Assembly (NCBI RefSeq): GCF_000962805.1
Contig: NZ_JZTW01000005.1
Coordinates: 156,110-220,109, forward strand
DNA from: Pseudarthrobacter chlorophenolicus
Lineage (GTDB): Bacteria; Actinomycetota; Actinomycetes; Actinomycetales; Micrococcaceae
Direction: 5' to 3'
Length of the DNA: 64,000 nt
This document shows positions 28,425-37,859 of the stretch, piece after piece. The notes beneath the pieces were generated by a model. That model saw nothing but the letters and a program-made list of their open reading frames with translations. It did no database searches and had not been told where the DNA came from. The position numbers and the translations under genes were made by a program. Each line of letters opens with the position of its first letter. The stretch's first letter is position 1.

Positions 28425-28453
28425 TTCGGTTCGGTAACGCGACCTCCTATGCT
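28425..28453 (+). promoter_or_regulatory. Candidate murA promoter
   Basis: TTCGGT (28425-28430), 17 bases and TATGCT (28448-28453) lie about 55 bases upstream of ATG 28508. Confidence 0.35.
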
Positions 28454-28507
28454 TGGGTGGAGCCTTTGCAAGGATTTGGGGGCGAGTAATCGTGAGGAAA
28501 CCGGTAT

Positions 28508-29833
28508 ATGAGTAGTGTTCTGACAATCCGCGGCGGAGTCCCGCTTACGGGCCGCGTCACCGTCCGGGGGGCCAAGAACCTTGTCCCCAAGGCAATGGTG
28601 GCGGCGTTGCTGGGCAACGAACCGTCGGTGTTGCGGAACGTTCCGGAGATCAAGGACGTGGAGGTTGTCACCTCCCTCCTGCAGCTCCACGGCGTGACGG
28701 TGGAGAAGGACCCGGTCAGCGGGGACCTCACCCTTGATCCGAAGGCAGCGAAGACGGCATCCAGCACGGCCATCGATGCCCACGCCGGCGACTCCAGGAT
28801 CCCCATCCTGCTGTGCGGCCCCTTGATCCACGCCATTGGCGAAGCGTTCATCCCGGACCTTGGCGGCTGCAAGATCGGCGACCGGCCCATCGACTACCAC
28901 CTGGACGTTCTGCGCCAGTTCGGCGCGGTGGTGGAGAAGCGTCCCGGCGGGATCCATATTTCTGCCCCCAAGGGACTGCACGGGGCCAAGATCTCGCTTC
29001 CGTACCCGTCCGTCGGTGCCACGGAGCAGGTTCTGCTGAGCGCCACCCGCGCGGAGGGCATCACCGAACTGACCGGTGCCGCCACAGAGCCGGAAATCAT
29101 CGACCTCATTGCTGTGCTGCAGAAGATGGGCGCGATCATCAGCGTCCAGACCGACCGCACTATCCGCATTGAGGGCGTCCGCGACCTCGGCGGCTACAAC
29201 CACCGTGCCCTCTCCGACCGCAATGAGTCGGCGTCCTGGGCGTCCGCTGCCCTTGTCACGCGCGGAGACATCTTCGTCGAGGGCGCTTCACAGCGCGACA
29301 TGATGACCTTCCTGAACACCTACCGCAAGGTGGGCGGCGGCATGGACATCGGCGAGGACGGCATCCGTTTCTACCACCCCGGCGGGAAGCTCAACCCCCT
29401 GGTGCTTGAAACCGACGTTCACCCCGGGTTCATGACCGACTGGCAGCAGCCGCTTGTGGTGGCGCTGACCCAGGCCGAGGGCGTCTCGATTGTCCACGAA
29501 ACCGTTTATGAGAACCGCTTCGGCTTTACGGACGCGCTCATCCGGATGGGCGCCAGCATCCAGGTGCACCGCGAATGCCTGGGCAGCGTTCCCTGCCGGT
29601 TCGGGCAGCGCAACTTCCTGCACTCGGCGGTCATCTCCGGGCCCACCCAGCTCAAGGGCACCGACATTGACGTGCCGGACCTGCGTGGCGGGTTCAGCCA
29701 CCTCATCGCCGCACTGGCCGCCACCGGCGTCTCGCGGGTCACGGGCATCGACATCATCAACCGTGGTTACGAGCGCTTCACCGAGAAGCTGGCCGGGCTG
29801 GGTGCCGACTTCGACATCACTGCCGCGAAGTAG
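28508..29833 (+). CDS. murA: UDP-N-acetylglucosamine 1-carboxyvinyltransferase
   Basis: MurA transfers enolpyruvate from PEP to UDP-GlcNAc, the first committed step of peptidoglycan synthesis. The 441-residue protein keeps Lys in RGAKN (near 22), Cys121 in GGCKIGDRP (the fosfomycin-reactive residue) and Asp in TDWQQP. The usual DRIEAGT block reads DRNESASWAS, so this is a divergent subtype. GAGGAAA lies upstream of ATG 28508. The acyltransferase gene starts 10 bases after its stop, with gpsA and ddl following, so envelope-precursor genes are grouped here. Confidence 0.9.
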   Translation: MSSVLTIRGGVPLTGRVTVRGAKNLVPKAMVAALLGNEPSVLRNVPEIKDVEVVTSLLQLHGVTVEKDPVSGDLTLDPKAAKTASSTAIDAHAGDSRIPILLCGPLIHAIGEAFIPDLGGCKIGDRPIDYHLDVLRQFGAVVEKRPGGIHISAPKGLHGAKISLPYPSVGATEQVLLSATRAEGITELTGAATEPEIIDLIAVLQKMGAIISVQTDRTIRIEGVRDLGGYNHRALSDRNESASWASAALVTRGDIFVEGASQRDMMTFLNTYRKVGGGMDIGEDGIRFYHPGGKLNPLVLETDVHPGFMTDWQQPLVVALTQAEGVSIVHETVYENRFGFTDALIRMGASIQVHRECLGSVPCRFGQRNFLHSAVISGPTQLKGTDIDVPDLRGGFSHLIAALAATGVSRVTGIDIINRGYERFTEKLAGLGADFDITAAK

Positions 29834-29842
29834 CGGGCTGCC

Positions 29843-30616
29843 GTGAAGGAATCTGCCAAGAGCAGGGCCACATTCGTGTTCATCGCCGGCATTGCCCGGC
29901 CGCTGTTGAACCTCATGATGAACAAAAAATGGGAAGGCATCGAAAAGCTTCCCGCCGGTGGATTCATCGCCGCGCCAAACCACTGCACGGAGATCGATCC
30001 GCTGGTGGTGGGGCACATGCTGTACAACCAGAAGCGGGCCCCGCATTTCCTCGCCAAAGCCGGCCTCTTCAAGGTTCCGGCACTCGGCTGGCTCCTGCAC
30101 GCCACCAAGCAGATCCCGGTGGAGCGTTCGACGGCGGGTGCGAACCGGTCGCTGCAGGTGGCCCAGGAGATCGTGGCGGAGGGCGGCGCCATCATCATCT
30201 ACCCGGAAGGCACGCTCACCCGTGACCCGGACCTGTGGCCGATGAAGGGTCACACCGGAGCTGCCCGGCTCGCACTCGAAGGCGGCATCCCCGTGGTTCC
30301 GATCGCCCACTGGGGAGCGCACGAAGTGTTTCCGCGCTATGGCAAGAGGTTCCACCTTTTCCCGCGCAAGACATCACGGGTCGTCATCGGCGACCCCGTG
30401 GACCTCAGCGCCTTTGCCGGCCGGCCGATGGACAAGGCCACGCTGACGGAAGCCACCGAAGCCATCATGGATTCCATCACCGGCCTCCTTGCCGGTCTGA
30501 GGGGCGAGGTACCTCCCGCCGAGCGGTGGGATCCGGCACGGAAGCAGCAGACCAAGCACGGTCGCTTCATGGAGCGCGGCGGTCAGCGCCCCGGCAACGG
30601 ACCGGACGATCAGTGA
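29843..30616 (+). CDS. 1-acyl-sn-glycerol-3-phosphate acyltransferase family protein
   Basis: This 257-residue PlsC-type enzyme has the HX4D catalytic motif in NHCTEID and the YPEGTLTRD motif that binds glycerol phosphate. It would acylate lysophosphatidate to phosphatidate at the membrane. An N-terminal hydrophobic stretch is short. GTG 29843 follows murA by 9 bases, and its end overlaps gpsA (GTGA), placing two steps of phospholipid synthesis together. Confidence 0.9.
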   Translation: MKESAKSRATFVFIAGIARPLLNLMMNKKWEGIEKLPAGGFIAAPNHCTEIDPLVVGHMLYNQKRAPHFLAKAGLFKVPALGWLLHATKQIPVERSTAGANRSLQVAQEIVAEGGAIIIYPEGTLTRDPDLWPMKGHTGAARLALEGGIPVVPIAHWGAHEVFPRYGKRFHLFPRKTSRVVIGDPVDLSAFAGRPMDKATLTEATEAIMDSITGLLAGLRGEVPPAERWDPARKQQTKHGRFMERGGQRPGNGPDDQ

Positions 30617-31659
30617 CTATTAACCTTCAAGGTTCAGCCCGCTCCGTCGCTGTCCTGGGCGCCGGTTCCTGGGGAACAACATTTGCGAAGATCCTGGCCG
30701 ACGCCGCAACGGCGGCGGGTACCCCGCGTGAGATAAGGCTGTGGGGCCGCCGGGGTGAAGTGGTTGAGCAGGTTAACACCAGCCACCGCAACCACCAGTA
30801 CCTCAAGGACGTGCCGCTGCCGGCCAGCATCACGGCGTCCAGTGACGTCGCGGAGGTGCTCCACGGGGCCGACCTCGTGGTCCTTGCGGTCCCCGCCCAG
30901 TCGTTGCGTCCGCAACTGCGGGAGTGGCGCCACCTCATCGCCCCTGATGCTGTGGTGGTCTCGCTCATGAAGGGCCTCGAGCTCGGCACCGACGCGCGCA
31001 TGAGCCAGGTCATCAGCGAGGAGCTCGGCCTCGATGCCGGCAGGATCGCCGTCGTCTCCGGTCCCAACCTGGCCATGGAAATTGCGCGGGAAGAGCCCAC
31101 CGCTTCGGTGGTGGCCTGCGCTGATTCGGCAGTCGCGGGTTGGCTGGCGCGGAGCTGCACGGCGCCCTATTTCCGCCCGTACACCACATCTGACGTGGTG
31201 GGCGTGGAGATCGGCGGGATCGTCAAGAACGTTATAGCGCTGGCGGTCGGTATCTGCGAAGGGAAAGAGATGGGGGACAACACCAAGGCCTCCGTTATCA
31301 CCCGCGGCTTGGCCGAGACGTCCCGGCTCGCCCTTGCCCTCGGCGGTGAAGCCAAGACCATGGCCGGGCTTGCCGGCCTGGGCGACCTCGTGGCCACGTG
31401 CTCGTCGCCGCTGTCCCGGAACCACACGGCGGGAAGGCTGCTGGGCCAGGGCTTCACGCTGGAGGAAGTGGGGCAAAAGATGACGCAGACGGCCGAAGGC
31501 ATCAAATCCGGCCAGGCCGTGCACGAACTGGCGGGCAAACTGAGCGTGGAAATGCCCATCACCGCCGCCGTTGTGGCCGTGCTGGCCGGCAAGCTGTCCG
31601 TTGACCAACTGGGACCGGTCCTGCTGTCCCGGGAACTGAAACCTGAAGGTGATGACTGA
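30613..31659 (+). CDS. gpsA: Glycerol-3-phosphate dehydrogenase [NAD(P)+]
   Basis: GpsA reduces dihydroxyacetone phosphate to sn-glycerol 3-phosphate for phospholipid synthesis. The 348-residue protein has the Rossmann motif GAGSWGT near residue 16 and the family block GNTKASVITRGLAE in variant form (DNTKASVITRG). I chose GTG 30613, which overlaps the acyltransferase stop (GTGA). An open frame extends further upstream inside that gene but adds unrelated sequence. ddl follows after 2 bases. Confidence 0.95.
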   Translation: MTINLQGSARSVAVLGAGSWGTTFAKILADAATAAGTPREIRLWGRRGEVVEQVNTSHRNHQYLKDVPLPASITASSDVAEVLHGADLVVLAVPAQSLRPQLREWRHLIAPDAVVVSLMKGLELGTDARMSQVISEELGLDAGRIAVVSGPNLAMEIAREEPTASVVACADSAVAGWLARSCTAPYFRPYTTSDVVGVEIGGIVKNVIALAVGICEGKEMGDNTKASVITRGLAETSRLALALGGEAKTMAGLAGLGDLVATCSSPLSRNHTAGRLLGQGFTLEEVGQKMTQTAEGIKSGQAVHELAGKLSVEMPITAAVVAVLAGKLSVDQLGPVLLSRELKPEGDD

Positions 31660-31661
31660 CG

Positions 31662-32810
31662 ATGTCCCACAACGACCTGACCTCAGCGGAGCCGGCCGGG
31701 CGTCCCAAACCGCGGGTAGCGGTCCTGTTCGGGGGCCGGTCCAGCGAGCACGCGGTCAGCTGCGTTACCGCCGCTGGAGTACTTGGCGCCATTAATAAGG
31801 ACAAGTACGACGTCATCCCCATCGGGATCGCCAAATCCGGCCAGTGGGTGCTGGCCGGCGGTGATACTGCCCAGTGGTCCCTTGCCGGCAAAGCGCTGCC
31901 TGAGGTGGCGCCGTCCGAGCAGACTGTCACGCTGGCCGAGATCGGCGGGGAGCACCAGCTGATCGTGGCTGCCCCCAATGAGGTTCCGCAGGAACTGGGC
32001 ACCGTGGACGTGGTCTTTCCCCTCCTTCACGGGCCCTTCGGCGAAGACGGAACCATCCAGGGGCTCTTGGAACTCTCGGATACCAGGTACGTCGGCGCCG
32101 GGGTGCTGGCTTCCGCCGTGGGCATGGATAAGCACTTCATGAAAGTTGTCTTCGAATCAGCCGGCCTCCATGTGGGGCCCTACGTTGCCGTGACTGACAG
32201 GCAATGGCAGAAAGATCCCGAGGCCGTCCGGAAACAGGTCGACAGGCTGGGCTTCCCCGTGTTCGTCAAGCCCGCACGGGCCGGTTCCTCGATGGGCATC
32301 TCCAAGGTGGACTCGCTGGAAGGGCTGGATGCAGCCATCGAGGAAGCGCGCCGTCACGACCTCAAGCTGGTCATCGAGGCCGGCATCGTGGGCCGGGAAA
32401 TCGAATGCGCCGTGCTGGAAGGCCGTGGAACCGATGCGCCCCGGACCTCTTTGCCCGGCGAGATTTCCGTGGCCGGCGGCGGCCACGAGTTCTACGATTT
32501 CAACGCCAAGTACGTCGAGGACGATGCCGCGTCGCTGAGCTGCCCCGCAGCCATTCCGGATGAGGCCATCGCCAGGGTGCGGGAACTTGCCGCCGCAGCG
32601 TTCGACGCTGTCGGTGCCGAAGGCCTGAGCCGCGTTGACTTCTTCTACACGCCTGACGGCGACCTGATCATCAACGAGATCAACACCATGCCCGGGTTCA
32701 CGCCGAAGAGTATGTACCCGCAGATGTGGGCCAAATCCGGTCTCGGTTATGCCGACCTGATCGACGAGCTGATCCATTTGGCCCTGAACAGGAAGACCGG
32801 ACTCCGCTGA
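31662..32810 (+). CDS. ddl: D-alanine-D-alanine ligase
   Basis: This ATP-grasp ligase (382 residues) makes D-Ala-D-Ala for peptidoglycan precursors. FGGRSSEHAVSC at the N-terminus, KPARAGSSMGISKV for ATP binding, and NEINTMPGFTPKSMYP near the C-terminus are diagnostic. The Tyr in MYP indicates a D-Ala, not D-Lac, ligase by family knowledge. It is the last gene of a murA-plsC-gpsA-ddl run with gaps of 10 bases or less. Confidence 0.96.
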   Translation: MSHNDLTSAEPAGRPKPRVAVLFGGRSSEHAVSCVTAAGVLGAINKDKYDVIPIGIAKSGQWVLAGGDTAQWSLAGKALPEVAPSEQTVTLAEIGGEHQLIVAAPNEVPQELGTVDVVFPLLHGPFGEDGTIQGLLELSDTRYVGAGVLASAVGMDKHFMKVVFESAGLHVGPYVAVTDRQWQKDPEAVRKQVDRLGFPVFVKPARAGSSMGISKVDSLEGLDAAIEEARRHDLKLVIEAGIVGREIECAVLEGRGTDAPRTSLPGEISVAGGGHEFYDFNAKYVEDDAASLSCPAAIPDEAIARVRELAAAAFDAVGAEGLSRVDFFYTPDGDLIINEINTMPGFTPKSMYPQMWAKSGLGYADLIDELIHLALNRKTGLR

Positions 32811-32849
32811 CCCGGGCATTTCCTGGCAGCTGGTCGTGACGAAGCCTGG

Positions 32850-33353
32850 CTACTGGCTCTGGGGCAGGTCCTGCAGTTCCTGCTGGCCCACGCAGTTGCG
32901 GCCGGCCGGCACCTTGCCTGCGGCCGTGGCAAGGTCGGCCAGCACTGTGGCGGAGCTGATCTTGTCCGGGTCCATCAGGATTTCGGTGGCCGGTTCACGG
33001 CCATAGGTGGTGAGCGTCCACACGGGATCGCCTTCCTTGATGACCCAGTCAATGCCGTTGACCGTGACGCAGCGGTCTGTGGTGGGGCCAGGAACGTTAA
33101 CGCCGCAGCGCAGGATTACCAGCGAGGGATCGCCCCAGGCCGCAGTGGCCTGGCTGTTGGTTTGCCGCAGCTTCGCCTCGCCGATGGCGTCCGGGAGGGC
33201 CACCATCATGGGTGCGCACGCAGGATTCGCTGCATCCTGGGCGGCGGTAACGTCGACGGCGGGGGCGCAGCCTGCCAGCGGGAGGGCCGCAATGGCCCCA
33301 ATGAGCACCGTCCTGGCAGCACGGCGGGGCAGGGACAAGTGGGTGCGCGGCAT
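32850..33353 (-). CDS. DUF3515 lipoprotein
   Basis: This 167-residue protein has a lipoprotein signal peptide ending in the lipobox LAGC (Cys near residue 29), so it is probably anchored outside the membrane. The mature part fits DUF3515, common in actinobacteria and often next to ddl or thiL, with paired cysteines that may form disulfides. Its function is unknown. ATG 33353 lies 6 bases after TAGGCT on the minus strand, so the mRNA is probably leaderless. It is divergent from thiL. Confidence 0.88.
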   Translation of the reverse strand: MPRTHLSLPRRAARTVLIGAIAALPLAGCAPAVDVTAAQDAANPACAPMMVALPDAIGEAKLRQTNSQATAAWGDPSLVILRCGVNVPGPTTDRCVTVNGIDWVIKEGDPVWTLTTYGREPATEILMDPDKISSATVLADLATAAGKVPAGRNCVGQQELQDLPQSQ

Positions 33354-33359
33354 GATCCA

Positions 33360-33365
33360 AGCCTA
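33360..33365 (-). promoter_or_regulatory. Candidate -10 of a leaderless promoter for the DUF3515 gene
   Basis: TAGGCT on the minus strand precedes ATG 33353 by 6 bases. Confidence 0.45.
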
Positions 33366-33474
33366 TCGCCGGAACGGAGTGTTCCGGACACCACAGGTTC
33401 CCTCCCGCAACAGTCGGCAGCGCGGCCCGGCCCCGGCCGCCAGCTGGGCTGACCGGAATGTCAGTGCCGCGCTG

Positions 33475-33480
33475 TAGCGT
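33475..33480 (+). promoter_or_regulatory. Candidate -10 of a leaderless thiL promoter
   Basis: TAGCGT precedes GTG 33487 by 6 bases, the same geometry as other starts here. It supports GTG 33487 over ATG 33502. Confidence 0.45.
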
Positions 33481-33486
33481 AGTGGG

Positions 33487-34530
33487 GTGCCTGAAAAGCG
33501 TATGCCTGAAGCAGATTCTCCGGTGGTTGCCGCCCTCTCCGAGGCCGAGCTGCTGGCAAGGATCTTCCCCCGCCTGGCCATGGACGCGGGACATTCCGCC
33601 GCCACCATCCTCGGCCCCGGTGACGACGCCGCCATCATCAGCGCGCCTGACGCCAGGACGGTCATCAGCATCGACACCCAGGTCCAGGACCAGGACTTCC
33701 GCCTCGCCTGGCCCAACGGATACTGCACCACAGGGTTCGACGTCGGTTGGAAGGCTGCGGCCCAAAACCTCAGCGACATCAACGCCATGGGTGCCCGGGC
33801 CACCTCCATGGTGGTAAGCCTCACGTTGCCGCCGGACACCCCTGTGGCCTGGGTGGAGCAGCTGGCCGACGGCCTCACCGCCGGGATCCGGGAACTCGGG
33901 GCGTCAGGCTGTTCGGTGGCGGGCGGCGACCTCGGACGGGGCCGGGAAATATCAGTGACAGTGGCAGTGCTCGGTACGCTCGACGGCGGGCAGCCGGTCC
34001 TCCGCTCTGGTGCGAGGCCGGGGGACGTCCTGGCCCTGGCAGGTACAGCGGGCCGCGCCGCTGCGGGCCTGGCGCTCCTGGAGTCCCCGACTCACGTGGG
34101 GCGGCTGACTCCGCAGCAGCGCAGCCTGGTGGATCTCCAATGCCGTCCCGAACCCCCGCTTGGCGCCGGGCCTGCAGCACGGAGGGCAGGCGCCACGGCG
34201 ATGCTGGACGTCTCGGACGGACTGCTGCGGGATGGAAACCGGATGGCATTGGCCAGCAGGGTCTCCGTAGACCTCGATCCCGACATCCTGGACCAGCTGG
34301 CCGCTGCCCTCGAACCGGCCGGGGACGTGCTGGGAACGGATACCCGGACGTGGTTGTTGGGCGGAGGCGAAGACCATGGATTGCTCGCCACCTTCCCGCC
34401 GGACGTTCAGCTTCCTCCCGGATTCACTGCGATAGGCTCGGTACAAGCACTGGGAATCGACGAAGGTCCGCGCGTGACGATTGCGGGCCGGGCCGCGGAC
34501 ACCGGGGGATGGGACCACTTTGCAGACTAA
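33487..34530 (+). CDS. thiL: Thiamine-monophosphate kinase
   Basis: ThiL phosphorylates thiamine monophosphate to the cofactor thiamine diphosphate. The 347-residue protein shows GPGDDAAII near residue 43, LSDINAMGA in the dimer core and LDVSDGLLRD in the C-terminal domain, as in AIR-synthase-fold kinases. The gene opens the thiL-DAK2-recG-rsmD run. thiC, the riboswitch-controlled pyrimidine gene, is 24 kb away. Confidence 0.94.
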   Translation: MPEKRMPEADSPVVAALSEAELLARIFPRLAMDAGHSAATILGPGDDAAIISAPDARTVISIDTQVQDQDFRLAWPNGYCTTGFDVGWKAAAQNLSDINAMGARATSMVVSLTLPPDTPVAWVEQLADGLTAGIRELGASGCSVAGGDLGRGREISVTVAVLGTLDGGQPVLRSGARPGDVLALAGTAGRAAAGLALLESPTHVGRLTPQQRSLVDLQCRPEPPLGAGPAARRAGATAMLDVSDGLLRDGNRMALASRVSVDLDPDILDQLAAALEPAGDVLGTDTRTWLLGGGEDHGLLATFPPDVQLPPGFTAIGSVQALGIDEGPRVTIAGRAADTGGWDHFAD

Positions 34531-35545
34531 GATCGCCGCCAATGCCCAGGCTATGAGGCGGTGGCTGAACAAAGCGGAAACCGCGCTGGGCAACCACAGC
34601 GACCGCCTTAACGCCATCAATATCTTCCCTGTCGCGGACGGCGACACCGGCACCAACCTCTACCTCACGGTCCGTGCCGCCTCCGATGCCCTGGACGGGC
34701 TGGACCCGTCAGTGACGGACGTCGGCGCCGTCCTTACCCACGCGGGCCAGGCGGCGCTGGAAAAAGCCCGGGGTAACTCCGGAACGCTGTTCTCCGTCTT
34801 CCTGTGCGCGGCGGCGGAACCCCTTGCAGGGCAGCAGCGCCTCAGCTCGGCCCTGCTGGCAACAGCCCTGCACCGTGCCCAGATCCGAGCCTGGACCGCG
34901 TTGAGCGATCCCGTGCCCGGCACCATGCTTTCCGTGATGGAAGCTGCATCCCTGGCGGCCGGAGAGATCGACGCCCTCCATCCCGGAGATGACAGCAACC
35001 ACGCCCTCGGGGTGACGCTGGATGCCGCGGTGGCCGCGGCATTGGCCGCCGTCGTCTCCACGGAGGACCAGCTCGATGCCCTGCAGGCAGCTAAGGTGGT
35101 GGACGCCGGCGGTGTTGGCCTGCTGCTAATCCTGGACTGCCTCCGTTCGGTGGTCCTGGGGGAGGAACTGCAGGGAACCCTGCTCGATGACCTTCACGGC
35201 TACAGCGTCCAGGATCCCCACATCCACACGAGCATGCCGGTGGACGAAGGTGTTGAGGTCATGTGCACCATCAGCCTTTCGCCCTTGGACGCAGCCACGC
35301 TCCGGCAGCACCTGGACGAGCTGGGCGACTCGGTCATCATGAGCCAGCTGGGCGGTGGGGAAGCCGGCGACGGCACCTACCGGTGGCGGGTCCACGTGCA
35401 CGTCCCCTCGCCGGGTCCTGCCGTTGAGCTGATCCGCACCCTGGGTACGCCCACCGATATGTCCATCAGCGCCCTGTCTGACACGTCCGGCCACCGGAGC
35501 CAGGCGCTGCAGGAGGCAGTGGACTCCGGTGGGCATGAACGCTGA
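34520..35545 (+). CDS. DAK2 (DhaL) domain protein, short FakA-like
   Basis: The N-terminal DhaL domain has the nucleotide/Mg motif NIFPVADGDTGTNLY near residue 38. It ends with a FakA-like middle region (ISLSPLDAATLRQHL; RVHVHVPSPG). At about 341 residues it lacks the C-terminal domain of the roughly 550-residue FakA/YloV fatty-acid kinase. I prefer TTG 34520, overlapping the thiL end; ATG 34553 is an alternative that would remove part of the first helix. recG follows with a 10-base overlap, the same neighbour as yloV in Bacillus. Confidence 0.82.
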   Translation: MQTKIAANAQAMRRWLNKAETALGNHSDRLNAINIFPVADGDTGTNLYLTVRAASDALDGLDPSVTDVGAVLTHAGQAALEKARGNSGTLFSVFLCAAAEPLAGQQRLSSALLATALHRAQIRAWTALSDPVPGTMLSVMEAASLAAGEIDALHPGDDSNHALGVTLDAAVAAALAAVVSTEDQLDALQAAKVVDAGGVGLLLILDCLRSVVLGEELQGTLLDDLHGYSVQDPHIHTSMPVDEGVEVMCTISLSPLDAATLRQHLDELGDSVIMSQLGGGEAGDGTYRWRVHVHVPSPGPAVELIRTLGTPTDMSISALSDTSGHRSQALQEAVDSGGHER

Positions 35546-37808
35546 GCCCGGCCTGGCCCTGGAACGCCGCATCGGCAAGCGTTCAGCGGGGGTCATCGAA
35601 AAACACCTCAACATCACCACGGTTGAGGGCCTGCTTAACTATTTCCCGCGGCGCTACATGGCACGCGGTGAACTGACGCCCATCAGCGAACTGCCGCGCG
35701 ACGAAGAAGTAACCCTCATCGCACGCGTACTCTCAAGCAGCACCCGTTCCATGCAGGCACGCAAGGGAACCATCACGGACGTCGTTATCTCGGACGATGA
35801 CGGCCGCAACGGCCTGAAACTGGTCGGCGGTACCGATTTCCACGGCAAGGTCCCCGGGACCCTTAAAATCAGTTTCTTCAACGCTTTCCGTGCAAAGAGC
35901 GAACTGCTGCCCGGCCGCCGGGCACTGTTCTCGGGCAAGGTCACCAGCTTCAAGGGAACCCTTGGCCTGACCAACCCTGATTTTCAGGTACTGGATTCGG
36001 ACCCTTTCACAGCCGGCGGCGATGACCCGGAAAAACTCGCGGCAATGCCGATTCCCGTGTACCCGGCCACGGCAAAGCTGCCCAGCTGGAAAATCCAGAA
36101 GGTCATCGCCACCCTGCTCGAAACCGTGGACCTCGGCACCCTCCCGGATCCCGTGCCGAAGACTGTCACCGAAAGGGAGGAATTCCTGCCGCTCGCTGAG
36201 GCCTACCGCCTGATCCATGAGCCGGAAACGGCCGCGGACTGGCAGCGGGCACGCCAGCGGTTCCGCTACCAGGAGGCGCTGGTGCTGCAGTCCGCCCTGG
36301 CCCGGCGCCGGTCCCAACTGGCCGCCGAGGAAGCTACCGCCAGGCGACAGGTCCGGGACGGCCTGCTGGCTGCGTTCGACCGCAACCTTCCTTTTACGCT
36401 CACCGACGGCCAGGCCGCCGTCGGCAAAACCCTGGCGGCCGGGCTCGCCGCAGACCACCCCATGAATCGCCTGCTGCAGGGCGAGGTGGGATCGGGCAAA
36501 ACCGTCGTGGCGCTGCGGGCCATGCTGCAGGTGGTGGATGCCGGAGGCCAGGCCGCCCTGCTGGCTCCAACAGAAGTCCTCGCCGCCCAGCACTTCGACT
36601 CCATTCGAAGGACGCTCGGCCCGCTGTCCAGGGACGGACTGCTCGGCGCATTTGGCGGCACTGACGGAGAATCGGTGCAGGTCACCCTGCTGACGGGTTC
36701 CATGCCTACCGCGGCCCGCAGGCAGGCCATGCTGGACGCCGCGTCAGGGACAGCAGGGATCGTCATTGGTACCCACGCGTTGTTGAGCGACAACGTGTCC
36801 TTCTATGATCTGGGACTGATCGTGGTGGACGAGCAGCACCGCTTTGGCGTGGAGCAGCGCGATTCCCTGCGTGCCAAGGCCAGGAAACCCCCGCACCTCT
36901 TGGTGATGACCGCAACGCCCATCCCGCGCACCGTGGCCATGACCGTCTTTGGCGACCTCGAAACCTCCACGCTGGACGAACTTCCCAAGGGCCGCGCCCC
37001 CATTTCCACCCATCTGGTCGGCCTGGCAGAGAACCCGGGCTGGGCGGGGCGGATCTGGGCCCGTGCACGCGAGGAAATAGATGCCGGCCATCAGGTCTAC
37101 GTTGTCTGCCCCAAAATCGGCACCGACGATGACGGCGACTTCAGCCCGGGCGAAGCGGAGCCGGCCGCCGCCGACCTCGAAGAGAACGGTCGGGAACTTG
37201 CCTCCGTGACTGCCGTCGTCGAGCAGTTGCAGGACGAACCAGCCATTGCCGGGGTGCCCGTGGCTCCGTTGCACGGACGCCAGGACCCGGACCTCAAATC
37301 GGCCACCATGGCAGGATTTGCGGCCAACACCGTCAAACTTCTCGTTTCCACCACCGTGATCGAGGTGGGCGTGGACGTCCACAACGCCACGATGATGGTC
37401 ATCCTGGATGCCGACCGGTTCGGCATCTCCCAGCTGCACCAGCTTCGGGGACGGGTGGGCCGGGGTGGGCTTCCGGGGACCTGCCTCCTGGTCACCTCGC
37501 TGGAACGCGGGCATCCCAGCCGGCGGCGGCTTGAGGCTGTGGCCGCCACAACCGATGGCTTCGTCCTCTCCCAGGAGGATCTCAAACTGCGCCGGGAGGG
37601 CGACATCCTGGGCGCATCCCAGTCCGGCGGCCGGTCCACGCTCAGGCTCCTCCGCGTCCTGGAGCATGAAGACATCATCGCCCAGGCCCGTTCCGATGCC
37701 CAGGAGATCGTCACCGGCGATCCGTCCCTGGCCGCCCACCCTGAGCTGGCGGATGCCATCGACAGATACCTCAACCCCGAGAAGGAGGCGTTCCTTGAAC
37801 GCGGTTAG
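35535..37808 (+). CDS. recG: ATP-dependent DNA helicase RecG
   Basis: RecG remodels stalled forks and Holliday junctions. The protein of about 757 residues has an N-terminal wedge/OB region, Walker A GEVGSGKT near 315, a DEQH box (VVDEQHRFGVEQR) near 430 and the C-terminal helicase motif QLRGRVGRGG. ATG 35535 is preferred; GTG 35529 is an in-frame alternative. The gene overlaps the DAK2 gene and is followed by rsmD after about 50 bases. Confidence 0.95.
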   Translation: MNAEPGLALERRIGKRSAGVIEKHLNITTVEGLLNYFPRRYMARGELTPISELPRDEEVTLIARVLSSSTRSMQARKGTITDVVISDDDGRNGLKLVGGTDFHGKVPGTLKISFFNAFRAKSELLPGRRALFSGKVTSFKGTLGLTNPDFQVLDSDPFTAGGDDPEKLAAMPIPVYPATAKLPSWKIQKVIATLLETVDLGTLPDPVPKTVTEREEFLPLAEAYRLIHEPETAADWQRARQRFRYQEALVLQSALARRRSQLAAEEATARRQVRDGLLAAFDRNLPFTLTDGQAAVGKTLAAGLAADHPMNRLLQGEVGSGKTVVALRAMLQVVDAGGQAALLAPTEVLAAQHFDSIRRTLGPLSRDGLLGAFGGTDGESVQVTLLTGSMPTAARRQAMLDAASGTAGIVIGTHALLSDNVSFYDLGLIVVDEQHRFGVEQRDSLRAKARKPPHLLVMTATPIPRTVAMTVFGDLETSTLDELPKGRAPISTHLVGLAENPGWAGRIWARAREEIDAGHQVYVVCPKIGTDDDGDFSPGEAEPAAADLEENGRELASVTAVVEQLQDEPAIAGVPVAPLHGRQDPDLKSATMAGFAANTVKLLVSTTVIEVGVDVHNATMMVILDADRFGISQLHQLRGRVGRGGLPGTCLLVTSLERGHPSRRRLEAVAATTDGFVLSQEDLKLRREGDILGASQSGGRSTLRLLRVLEHEDIIAQARSDAQEIVTGDPSLAAHPELADAIDRYLNPEKEAFLERG

Positions 37809-37859
37809 CAAGTACCCTGCCGGAAGCAGCAGGACCGCGGGCGGTCAGCGGGTGCCCGC

